Shown here: positions 45,394 to 54,903 of the stretch, piece after piece
How the letters are laid out: each line of letters opens with the position of its first letter
Position numbering within the stretch: position 1 is the first letter of the stretch
Origin: Fistulifera solaris
Taxonomy: Eukaryota > Bacillariophyta > Bacillariophyceae > Naviculales > Stauroneidaceae
Direction: 5' to 3'
Assembly: GCA_030295235.1 (NCBI GenBank)
Contig: AP026123.1
Span: 1,674,001-1,738,000, forward strand
Length of the DNA: 64,000 nucleotides
Translations under genes and position numbers: made by a program
The notes under the pieces: generated by a model
Databases searched by the model: none
Told to the model about the DNA's origin: nothing
What the model saw: the letters and a program-made list of their open reading frames with translations, nothing else

Positions 45394-48300
45394 TTACTTT
45401 ACTTCCCTTATAGCGCCAGTAGGTGAAGTTCTCAGCTTATTAAGTTCTTCCACAATGTCGCTGAATTCGAGGCGATCGTTAGGATTTTCAGCCCAACACT
45501 TCACCATTATATCTTTCCACGGACAATCTTGCGGCACAGGGGGACGAAGATTCTCATTTGCTACCTTGGCAATGATTTGTGTCGTTTCCAAACCTTTGTA
45601 GACCTCATCACGGGTCGCCAACTCCCACAAGACTATACCGTAGCCATAAACGTCGCTGTACTTTGAGGATCGTGCATGTTTGATCACTTCGGGTGCCAAC
45701 CAACAAGCGGTTCCGACACCATGAGTCATGGTTCGCGAGCCTGACAGAGCTGCTCGAGCAGATCCCCAATCCCCAATCTTCGCTATTACTACTGATTGGG
45801 TTTCCAGTTTCTCGTAGTGTTGGCCTGAAATCCTTGGTTTTGACGATGTTGTGCTGCCGTCCTCTACATCGGTGAACGTTTCATGAACAAAGATATTATG
45901 GCTCTTTAGGTCGCGATGAATGATGGGCGGTTCCTGATTGTGCAGGTAGGTCATTCCCTCAGCAACCTGCAAAGCTAATTGTAATCGTAAATCTACACTT
46001 AGCACCCGTTCATTGTCGTCTAGTAGCTGCCGTAGACTTCCCTGCGAACAAAGCTCACTAACGATCCAAATCGCTTGCGCAGTTATCGAACAGCCGAAAA
46101 GTTGCAAAACATTAGGATGTCGTAGTATTGCCATCATTCCAGCTTCGCCTATAATCTCTTCAACAATTTCTTGTTGCATAGATGATTTACCAGCGACTGC
46201 GGCTTGTGCGAAAACGAACTCTTTCACGGCAACGCTTGAACTTCTCCACTTGGCGCTCCAAACGCGACCAAACGTTCCTTCACCAATAATTCTCTGTAGG
46301 AATATCTCTTGCGGATCAATAAGGGTCAGTAGGTGGGGCTGCTCAACGTATCTTGTTTGCATGGCTCGATTGTAGGCTTCTTTGATAGATGTATTCTCAA
46401 GTGGACTGTACGAGAGTGTATCCAAAGTGAAGCCAGATAAGCTTTCTTGCTTTGAAAACAACGCCATTGCAACATTTCTGTTGCATAAGATTGCTCCAAT
46501 CACACCGATCACGCAGCCAACAGAAACGCAATAAACAATGATCGTGATGTTCACGGAACCTCCAGAAGAGCTTGCTTGTTCTTCGTCCAATTTTGGTTCC
46601 AATTGAGATATCGCTAAGATAGCACCCCACACGACTCCGCCGGATAAAATTTCCGTAGTTGGTTCTAACAACGGCTGTGAACTCCCTTTGGTGGTATCTG
46701 CGAGTCTTCGATTGTAATCTGAGTCCGACGTTTTCGCTTTGTAGTACCACCTCGAAACAAGATTATCACCAGCGATGAACACATTCCCTTCGAATTTACC
46801 ATACCCGTTCGTCAGGGCATGGAGAGGTTCATCATGACCATCAAAACCTGGAAGCCACGACCAATTAAAATCATGATACATTTCCTTTTCAGACACGGGC
46901 TCATCGTCGTCACCCCGATCATTTTTGGGAATTGTTTTCAAAGTCGACTTCAACAAAGCTATCGTGTAAGGCCGTGATTCGTCAGGCCAGTCCGTAGTCG
47001 GCGTCGTTTTACCAGCAACCATTAATCCAAAAGGAGTTAGCAGCATATTGCTACCACCCGTCGGGAGGACGCTGTGCTTGGCATCGGAAAGACACGTCCA
47101 TCTATGCGTCTCAATTTCATAAGCAGCTAAGCCAAGACACACTTCCGATGTCTCCGTTAGTCTTTCGAAGGATCCCATGACATAGAGTACCCCGGCTTCT
47201 TCGTCTAATTGTAGCGCAGTTGCGACGCCATCCTGTGTCTTGTTTCTCATGGTAAGCCCTCCACCGGGATGTGCCACCAGATGGCCCGAGTCGTAGTCAT
47301 AAATCGCCAAACCGGCAGGCACATTTCGACCATCAATTGCATTGAATTTCCCGGCCACGTGAAGCTGTCTTCTTTTCGAATCCCACGCCAGCGCCAACAC
47401 CGTTACAGTGCACCAGGAACAGGTAATCTGACCAACATTCAAAGGCAGCCATACCTGCTCCAAAGCATTGAAATGAGCGATATTGAAGATTTTGACAAAC
47501 TCGTTGCGTTCCCCGTTCCATACTTGTGTCTGAAACGACCCAGCAACATACACGTCATTAGGACCTGCCAGAGCAGCGGTTGTGATTTTCATCCCTTTGC
47601 TCAGCGCTGAATTACACAACCCTTCGCCGACTTTGGAAAGCTGAAATCCATTCCAAGTGCCCACGGAGCAATAAGTGACTTGACTGTTTCTGTAAGTCGT
47701 ATCGAAGGCGCCGACAACAATTAACTCTCCCGATCCAGAATATTTGATAGGCTGCGGCCGAGGTGGAGCATGAAAAAGTCCGGATTGATTGCTGGTCGGT
47801 TCGTCATGACGAAGAGTATAATTCGCCAATAAGCTGTAAACTTCTCCACCGGAATAAGAGTTATAGAGCGACAGTTGAATTCTCTCTGTTAAGCTCCACT
47901 CGTGTGAATTCAGATCCATTTGCGCGATATTACAAGGGGCGTCCGCTACCGTCATCTTCCCTGCTATCACAAGTGTCGGCCCCTGTGGTGGCTCGGAAAC
48001 TAACCGTCTCCTTTGTCCATTGTTGAGAAAAGTAGACCGCAGATCCGGGGAGAAAAGATTCAAATAAGGGCCGACACCGTCAAAAAATATGTTCGAACCA
48101 CGTGTTGATGGACAGAAGTGGCTGCGAGGCAAAATGAAACGTTTCCCCTGGTCGGTTAAACCGATTCCCAAAAGGAATAAAAGAACAAAAGACATGCACC
48201 AACATGAGGTAAGTGCAACATTTCTTCTTCTTCTTTTCCGCCCTATTTTATTTTCGCCCGGAAAACCGTCAATCGCACCGCTTGAGTCCATTTTCAAGGA

Positions 48301-48534
48301 CGTGAGCATCAAATGGAAACGCTCGCCGTATGAAGGATAAGCCGTGTCAGCATATGGCGTTTTTCTGGGGATTGTTTCGCCACAATGAACAGACGACGAT
48401 GCGCCGGAGTCAATAATTGTCGTATCGGCCAGAGAACTCAACGAAGGCAAGAAACCGGCTATAGTATCATGTTCGATATCCTCAAGATCTGTGTCGCCCT
48501 CATGTGGGGCTGTGTCATTCAATATACGATCCAT
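45394..48534 (-). CDS. Receptor-like TKL protein kinase with beta-propeller-like ectodomain, 1046 aa
   Basis: One uninterrupted exon from ATG 48534. A 100-residue N-terminal segment precedes a first hydrophobic helix (about 104-125, SCWCMSFVLLFLLGIGL). A large region to about 640 has repeated propeller-like blades (ELIVVGAFDTT, DVYVAGSFQTQVWNG, QLHVAGKFNAIDG, VLYVMGSFERL, NVFIAGD), in the style of Rax2/kelch repeats. A second helix (about 661-684, IIVYCVSVGCVIGVIGAILC) leads to a kinase domain (about 746-1040). Glycine loop IGEGTFGRVW, lysine VAVKEF, catalytic loop HRDLKSHN, then GDWGSA in place of DFG, and APEV. The DWG variant is compatible with activity. The TKL class is suggested by the loop sequence and the ending LRPPVPQDCP. 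It probably senses wall or extracellular cues; ligand unknown. Confidence 0.85.
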   Translation of the reverse strand: MDRILNDTAPHEGDTDLEDIEHDTIAGFLPSLSSLADTTIIDSGASSSVHCGETIPRKTPYADTAYPSYGERFHLMLTSLKMDSSGAIDGFPGENKIGRKRRRRNVALTSCWCMSFVLLFLLGIGLTDQGKRFILPRSHFCPSTRGSNIFFDGVGPYLNLFSPDLRSTFLNNGQRRRLVSEPPQGPTLVIAGKMTVADAPCNIAQMDLNSHEWSLTERIQLSLYNSYSGGEVYSLLANYTLRHDEPTSNQSGLFHAPPRPQPIKYSGSGELIVVGAFDTTYRNSQVTYCSVGTWNGFQLSKVGEGLCNSALSKGMKITTAALAGPNDVYVAGSFQTQVWNGERNEFVKIFNIAHFNALEQVWLPLNVGQITCSWCTVTVLALAWDSKRRQLHVAGKFNAIDGRNVPAGLAIYDYDSGHLVAHPGGGLTMRNKTQDGVATALQLDEEAGVLYVMGSFERLTETSEVCLGLAAYEIETHRWTCLSDAKHSVLPTGGSNMLLTPFGLMVAGKTTPTTDWPDESRPYTIALLKSTLKTIPKNDRGDDDEPVSEKEMYHDFNWSWLPGFDGHDEPLHALTNGYGKFEGNVFIAGDNLVSRWYYKAKTSDSDYNRRLADTTKGSSQPLLEPTTEILSGGVVWGAILAISQLEPKLDEEQASSSGGSVNITIIVYCVSVGCVIGVIGAILCNRNVAMALFSKQESLSGFTLDTLSYSPLENTSIKEAYNRAMQTRYVEQPHLLTLIDPQEIFLQRIIGEGTFGRVWSAKWRSSSVAVKEFVFAQAAVAGKSSMQQEIVEEIIGEAGMMAILRHPNVLQLFGCSITAQAIWIVSELCSQGSLRQLLDDNERVLSVDLRLQLALQVAEGMTYLHNQEPPIIHRDLKSHNIFVHETFTDVEDGSTTSSKPRISGQHYEKLETQSVVIAKIGDWGSARAALSGSRTMTHGVGTACWLAPEVIKHARSSKYSDVYGYGIVLWELATRDEVYKGLETTQIIAKVANENLRPPVPQDCPWKDIMVKCWAENPNDRLEFSDIVEELNKLRTSPTGAIREVK

Positions 48535-48920
48535 TCCTCGTCGTTTGACATCAAACGCAAATTCGCGGTCTCCAGAACTGTTGAGAGCGGACGCAATCGT
48601 TGTGCGATCTTCGTTCTACGATCTCTAAAATCGATTCTATTTGGTTTTAGTTTATAGTCGCAACACGCAAAGTTGCTACCGAAAAGTTTATTGCGTTCGA
48701 AGTTGACACCCTTGTACAGTTCCCGTCACAGTAAAATCTATTCGAGCGTTCCGCAGCGTCTGTCATTTATCCGTCGATCTAATTAGGTAAACTATTAGCA
48801 ATGTATGATTATGATGGCCAAATATTTGACAATTATTTGAGCAGAACGTGCTAGTCATGATCGTCATCTCATATTAGCTGTCTTTCATTTCAAAAGGACT
48901 TAGTTTGTTATAGTATTGGC
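48535..48920. other. Intergenic spacer
   Basis: 386 bp between two minus-strand genes, holding the kinase promoter and the SPC3 3' flank. Nothing distinct. Confidence 0.4.
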
Positions 48921-49516
48921 TTATTGATACTCCGTCGGTAAAACGAATTTGGAGGAAGTATCTAAAGGTTGCTTGTCCATATGAAGCAAGCCGGTAATCG
49001 GCATATGATCCCACTGCAGTTGTAGGGTTACTTCCTTTCCACGCAGTTCACCACCGCGCTTATCGACCAAAGGATATTTGATAAAGGTATTCTTTTCTTT
49101 CAACACTTTCGAATCACCCGCTTCGACAATTTTGTCCCACAACACCACCTGATTGTATCGGCCGTTCGTTTCGTAAATCGCCACTACGTACACAAATAAC
49201 TGCTTAATATTCCAGTGAAACGCCGGTGTCAAATCCACATCTAAATCAAACGAAAGCAAGGCGCGATCGACACCTCCGTGGCTTTTGAGAGAGCGGAATT
49301 TTCTCATTTCTAATTTCTTCACCACTGATAATGCAACGCAATGAGTGAGTCGACTAGAAAACTCTTATACAACGATCAAAAATGCCATTGCTGCTTACCG
49401 GGTCGTTGACGCAAGGTGTGTCCTACCTTGCTGAGGGCGGCCATACAAGACAAGCCCAATAAAACTGTTAGCCCGAAAAAGACAACGGCATTCAGTCGGA
49501 CCCAAACAGTGTGCAT
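48921..49516 (-). CDS. SPCS3: Signal peptidase complex subunit 3 (SPC22/23), 173 aa
   Basis: ER membrane subunit of the signal peptidase complex. ATG at 49516; exon 1 ends at 49399, a 74-bp intron (49398-49325) and exon 2 from 49324 to the stop at 48921 give exactly 173 residues. One N-terminal membrane helix (LNAVVFFGLTVLLGLSCMAA) is followed by the lumenal domain. Conserved segments are LLSFDLDVDLTPAFHWNIKQLFVYVVA and YNQVVLWDKIV, which match the family's W-N-[TV]-KQLF and QVVLWDKI signatures. Frame intact, length normal. Confidence 0.93.
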
Positions 49517-50697
49517 AATAGAAATTGTTTCGCGTAATCAATGATAGAAAGAGATGTTCTAAAGTGAACTAACTGAGTGTTGAATGTTGAGGGAAAAGAT
49601 GGCTTGCAAACGGCGTGCAAGGCTGTATGCATGGAAAAAGGACGCGAGCGCGAGGACACGTGGAGAAGCGGGTGGAAGGACGGACCGGTGTAAGACAAAA
49701 AATGGCTAGAATTTACTAGTCTATGCTTTTATGAAAAAAAAAACATTACTTTCGTGCATGCAGCGAGCATTTTTTGTCTTTTTCGTGTTTGATTATAGTC
49801 TCATTATATTCACAGAACTGAATCTAATGTGCTAACCTTGGTAATTCGCGCAATCGCGTTTTCAGCCGGCAATGCTCTCGGAGAATCCTGACCTTCATGT
49901 TTTTACTTTGCACCAACTGTCGGTTCTACCAATCCACGATTGGATTTCAGTCATGAGACTCCATCAATCCTTTTGTACATGCAGCATGCAGCGCGCATTT
50001 TCTTTGCCTTTTTCGCGCTCGATTATACTATTATTACAATAATAGATCTAAAGGTAACTGTGCTCTGTGCTCTCACCTTAGAATTTCGCGCAATTGCGAT
50101 TTCAGCCGGCAATGCTCTTGAATCCTCACCTTCATGTTTTTACTATGATCCAAACAGTTGGTTGTTTCAATGCACGACTGGATTTCAGTGATGAGAAAAA
50201 ATCAATCCTTTTGTACATGCCGCTTGCCGCGCGAATCTTTTGTTTTTTCGCGTTTGATTATAGTCTCATTACAATAATAGATCTAAATCTAGACCTAATT
50301 ATGCTCTCACCTTGGAATTTCGCGCAATTGCGATTTCAGCCGACAATGCTCTCGAATCCTGACCTTCATGCTTTTAATATGCTCCAACCTGTTAGTTCTA
50401 CCAATCCACGATTGGATTTCAGACGCAGCCAATAGCCTTAACGCCAATAACCGTTATTCTTTGACCCGGGCATAAAAATTCGCGCTCACGCAAAAATTCA
50501 CGTCGCAACAAAAAATAAGTACTTGTACCTGTAGCGGCGATGAAATCTTCATTGCTTCTATTTAGGCATTAGAGACAAGAAACGTAGTTGGAGCCACTTC
50601 GCCGGTTTTTCATTGCGTTAGTCGAGAGCGAAGGATCGCTACTTTATTTCAGAATTGATAAGAACGACTAAATGGATCAAGCACAAATCACAATAAG
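49517..50697. other. Divergent intergenic region, SPC3 and RecN
   Basis: 1,181 bp, the longest gap in the window. Its centre is the three-copy repeat listed separately (49757-50420). The 270 bases before RecN and the 240 before SPC3 are unique and AT-rich. No gene supported. Confidence 0.5.
49757..50420. repeat. Three degenerate tandem copies of a ~205-238-bp unit
   Basis: Copies begin with CATGC at 49757, 49978 and 50216. Shared words in the same order include GATTATA, AATTTCGCGCAATTGCGATT (with changes), CAGCC(G/A)GCAATGCTCT, CCTTCATG and GATTGGATTTCAG. Copies 1 and 2 end in ATCAATCCTTTTGTA; copy 3 lacks this tail. The copies differ at many sites, so the duplication is not recent. The repeat sits between divergent genes and shows no open frame. 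Confidence 0.85.
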
Positions 50698-52934
50698 ATG
50701 ATTCTTCGTCATGCAACCCTTCGAAGGATATCCTTCATGCTGTCCATTGTGGCACTTCTCTCTGCTTGTAGAACTTCGACATCTTTTCTTTTGACATCAC
50801 AAGATGCTGTAGCGGGAAGAGGTCTGCCCCGTCATATCAGTACATCAAAGTGCATTCGGACGAAACGGGCTCTCTCGGACCAGAGTTACATTACTTCCAT
50901 CCGATCACAAAATCTCGCTGGAGCACAAAGCTCCAGGAGCGACAACCAAATTGTTATTGATTTTCAAAGTGGAATGACGGCTATTACTGGGGAAACAGGA
51001 TCTGGAAAGTCCCTATTTGTGGCGAGGGCACTCGAAGTGGTGACGGGAGGAAAGGGAATATCCGCTGCTTTACTCGGCGGCAAAAATAGTGAGAGAGCCA
51101 AAGTTGAGGAGCCAGTTGTTGTAGAGCTCGAGTTGAGCTTACGTGGTCATTATCTGAACGCAGCTAAATCGTTTTTGAAAACAATCGAAGTGGATGTACC
51201 GTCGACGGGATTGATTCTGCTAAGAAGGTCACTGGTTATGCAACAAGGGCGACGCGTCAAATCCGTTTGTCATATCAACAATCAACAAGTGACCTTGAAA
51301 GCACTGACCGCCTTTTCTCGGTCGCTGGTGACGGTAGTAGACGCTTCCACTGCTGCTGCAGCTTTGTCCAAGCCCGAGGCACGATTGGCTATCATCGATA
51401 GTGCGGTGTCACCCGATCTTTTGGTAGAGGTGAACGAGGCGAAGCGACAATACAGACAGGCTAGAAGAAAGCGCGAAGCGATAGAACGTGAATTGAAAAA
51501 GAGGGTACTGCCCAGTTCCTTTGTTCAATCAGATGACGACGAAAACGTCGAATTAATGAATCACTGGATTCGAGAGCTTGGTGTGTTTCAAGACCGGGTG
51601 GAACTTTTTCGAGGAAGAGTCGCCACATCTATCGAACAAATGACTGAAGTTCACGATGCGATTCTAAGATTTGCCGAATCAGACTGGGATAATGATGACG
51701 AGGGAGCTATGTATGAATCTTTTATGGACTTTCGTGACATGATTGTGTCTCTCGACGAACAGCTGGTAGCTGCCCAGAATGCGAGAGACGCCTTGGCAGC
51801 TCTATCCAGTGATCAGTCAGCTATAACGGCCATTGAAAAAACGCGGTCTTTTATCATGGACAGCTTAGGCAGCGGTGATCACGGCAAGGCCTCTACACGT
51901 AGTCTGCAAAAGGCAACAGAGCGGTCACATGAACTGCTCAATGCGGTCGAGAATGCTCTTCATGCTTGCTCAAAATTTATAGAGGACGACGAGAAAGGTC
52001 TCATTCGTACAATTGAGTCTTTACGGGAAAATTGCCCATTTTCTCTGGAAGAGGTTGATTCCTTACTAATAGATTGGAGCTCGCTTGCACGGAAACACGG
52101 CATTATTCCCAGCTCATTACCAACGTGCCACAAATCTTTGAAAAACGAGAGGGACGGGAATGTGAACGCCCAGCAATTATTACCGGCGGCCATTGCGGAG
52201 GAACAAGCAAAATTGTCTACTTTTCTGTGTGTGGCGTCAAAGCTCACACTGGAAAGACAACAAGTTGCCGATGAACTCACGTCTTCAGTGACGAGTCGAT
52301 TACCACTGGTCGGCATGGAACGATCAATTTTCACAGCCAGCATCACTCCTCGAGGGGATACACCGAATTCTGATGACACCATAGACTTTCTTCTTCTGCA
52401 TCGATACGCCGATGATGAGAAAAAGGCGGCCGATGGCGGTAAAATGAACGAAATCGCAAGTTCTGGCGAAAAGGCACGTATTCTTTTATGCGTTGAATGT
52501 GAGCTACCTGGGTCTGTAGCTGCATCGTATGCTGTGGAGCGAGCAAAAAGGAAGATGAAACGGAAGCCGAACTGGTCGGCTTACCCCCGATTGCCATAGT
52601 GTATGATGAAATAGATGCTCATGTTGGCGGCCGCGCTGCAGTTGCAATGGGAAGCATGCTGGTGGAACAATCGAAATGGAGCCAAGTCATTGCAATTACT
52701 CACAGCGCATCAATAGCAGCTGCAGCGGATTCCCATATTGTTGTTCAGCGAGAACATCCAGTTGCTCATAAGCCGAGTAAGAAGAATACTACAATGAATG
52801 CTGTATCTGTGGAGGACACTGCCCGAAGGAAAGAACTCGCGCGAATGGCGAGTGGAGATATAGCAAAAGACGAAGCTGAAGCATTTGCCGAAGCACTGAT
52901 CCGCGAGGCCATGAAAGCTAAGCTTGTTAATTAG
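50698..52934 (+). CDS. recN: RecN-like SMC-type DNA repair ATPase, likely plastid-targeted
   Basis: ATG at 50698. The N-terminus has a hydrophobic helix (FMLSIVALLSACRTSTS) followed by phenylalanine, matching a diatom bipartite plastid signal, then a Ser/Arg-rich transit region. The RecN head follows: MTAITGETGSGKSLFVARAL holds the Walker A loop (GETGSGKS). A long central coiled coil (about residues 250-480) is followed by a second conserved part. The frame jumps at the A run 52558-52560 (one missing base). After it, the Walker B region IAIVYDEIDAHVGGRAA and the H-loop VIAITHSA complete the ATPase head. About 745 residues. Bacterial RecN aids double-strand-break repair; here it is probably of cyanobacterial origin and acts on plastid DNA (inference). 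It ends 25 bp from the convergent RPC5 gene. Confidence 0.83.
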
Positions 52935-52959
52935 TCAAAGTGTTAAATGTAATTACTCA

Positions 52960-54150
52960 TCAGTTTTTATGGGCCCGTCGTAAAGTCTCAACTCTTTTCG
53001 AAAGCGTTCCGCTTGTCTCTGCCAGTACTGGAGATGCAGGTCTCGATTTTTCGCGTATTCCGCCAAATGCCGAGAATCTGATTCTATTTTCAATACCCAA
53101 CCAACCGTTGTCTTTTTTCGCCACCGACTGCAATATATCATTTGTAGTCGGCGCTGGTATTCGCAGAGCTTTCTGGAGCAGAGGCCGTTCAATGATACCT
53201 CTCTGTTGCAACAAGAGAAGTATGAAGGTGCGCGCTCGTTGATGTTCCTTTCTCCATTGCACCAAACGTTGCGAATTCAACAAATAATTGCCTTGCACCT
53301 GGACAGCGCAAAAGGACAAGGCTTCCAAAATATCAAACTCATCCGCATCGGGAGCATGCATTCTCAGAATTGAAAAAGGTACGGGCAATCCTTTGTGCAA
53401 GAGTTCACTCATCTGTTTGACCAAACCATTCTGCGTGGGCGCTTCGTTCGACGACTCCACAGCGGGCATGTAATTCAGGGATTCCAAGTACTCCTTATGA
53501 TTGCTGTTGGGAAGAACGCACGTCGATGAGGTAGGAGCCACGCCACGAATGGAAGAGGCTGGCTTCACCAATAGTTCATTCCATTCTTCGGCATCTTCTG
53601 AAGCTTTCTTATACGCATAACTACTCCTGCGTGCCATTGCCGCTCGCTCAGATTCTCTCCTTTGAAAAACAACCGGTTTCTTGGTGTCATCCTCTGGTTC
53701 TTTCGTTTCCGATGCCTCCATTTCGGTATTAATGTGATCCAACGACGGCCGCATTTGAGCGATATGATTCAACGGAAATAACTGCAAACGATTGTCCCGC
53801 AACTGCCCCAAGCACATGTGCGTTTGCAACGGAACCGTATGACTGGTAAACGTTCGATCTTTCATCCCCCAATGGGGACTGGAATCCATGGCAAACATGG
53901 ATCGGGGCATATCATGCGTCATCTCCACCAAGCCGTGCTGGGGTTTGATGCGTGCTTGTTTGGGCAAAGAGTCATGATGATTCGTTGGATCCTGTTGTAA
54001 TGGATATTGCAGTAAATACATTTGAGAAGCCAATTCCGGGCATAAGAAAACTTCAATTTCCTGAACAACTTCGTCGTGAAATACGTCCATCTCCACATCC
54101 TGTGGGAAGTAGTCGTCGTCCTCGGCTTCTTGTTTCAATCGAACCGCCAT
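52960..54150 (-). CDS. RNA polymerase III subunit RPC5 (POLR3E-like), 396 aa
   Basis: Pol III subunit RPC5/Sin-like. ATG at 54150. The defining N-terminal segment EIEVFLCPELASQMYLLQYPLQ (about residues 30-52) matches the E-I-x-V-[FY]-L-x-x-x-L-x-x-x-[LM]-Y-L-L-Q-Y-P-L signature. MRPSLDHINTEMEASE and a later basic stretch (ESERAAMARRSSYAYKKASEDAEEWNEL) follow the family pattern. The C-terminal 150 residues contain a helical, winged-helix-like region (LLQQRGIIERPLLQKALRIPA). Frame intact and single-exon. Nuclear; dimerises with RPC4 in other eukaryotes and joins in initiation and termination of tRNA and 5S genes. Confidence 0.87.
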   Translation of the reverse strand: MAVRLKQEAEDDDYFPQDVEMDVFHDEVVQEIEVFLCPELASQMYLLQYPLQQDPTNHHDSLPKQARIKPQHGLVEMTHDMPRSMFAMDSSPHWGMKDRTFTSHTVPLQTHMCLGQLRDNRLQLFPLNHIAQMRPSLDHINTEMEASETKEPEDDTKKPVVFQRRESERAAMARRSSYAYKKASEDAEEWNELLVKPASSIRGVAPTSSTCVLPNSNHKEYLESLNYMPAVESSNEAPTQNGLVKQMSELLHKGLPVPFSILRMHAPDADEFDILEALSFCAVQVQGNYLLNSQRLVQWRKEHQRARTFILLLLQQRGIIERPLLQKALRIPAPTTNDILQSVAKKDNGWLGIENRIRFSAFGGIREKSRPASPVLAETSGTLSKRVETLRRAHKN

Positions 54151-54903
54151 TTTGATGAACTATCAGCAAATTTTTGAAGTTAGGTTATATCGCGGTTTTC
54201 TGGTTGAAGGAATAGGGACAATATCACATCGGCGACTCTGTTATTTACTGTCGTTGTTGTGCAAGGATCCAAAATGAAACAAAAAAAATCCGTCGGTTAT
54301 TGTGAAAGGTGGACGGTGGATGATCAGACGCTCATACTTGAGTCAATCGTCGCCCTCAATCCCGAGTATCTCTATCCTCAAAGTTTTCGAACTGAGCCGT
54401 CAAAGAGAGAGGGCCTCGCTACTAGCTAATAGAGAAGCCCGATTTTCAATTGACAAAGCGGAGGGGGCTTCCGTTGTTGTTTGGGCAGGCAATTGTTTGG
54501 ATGAACCGTTGCCATGCCGATCGACAAAAATGGTCAAAAACTCCCACCAAATTGGGCCGGACGAAGCGAATCTGTGACAAGTTTTCCGTTGAAACTTCCT
54601 TACTTAGGCGAACGTACATTTTGAAACGCGCATGAAAGGCACGATTGCGAAGGATTCTACTTATTGTGTTAGATCCAAAATTTACTATAATTGATAATGT
54701 AACTCGATTTTGTCAATCGTCTTTCCGCGCTTTCTCCGTTGGGGTCATCGAACTCGAAAAACCAAAAACAAAGAAAACCATTTCCCATTATCAACAATCC
54801 AAGAGGAGCCCCTTGCTCTGTAAGATCATCAAGATAGCATCGAATCCTGCAATCCACAACATCTTCATTACATCTTAGATTACTTGATTGAATTTTCATT
54901 GAA
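54151..54903. other. Divergent intergenic region, RPC5 and membrane glycoprotein
   Basis: 753 bp. A 91-codon frame (54302-54577) has no domain and poor start context. No repeat stands out. Confidence 0.4.

Noticed and set aside
54302-54577. A 91-codon plus-strand frame upstream of the mucin-like gene
   Set aside because: No domain or start context; likely chance.
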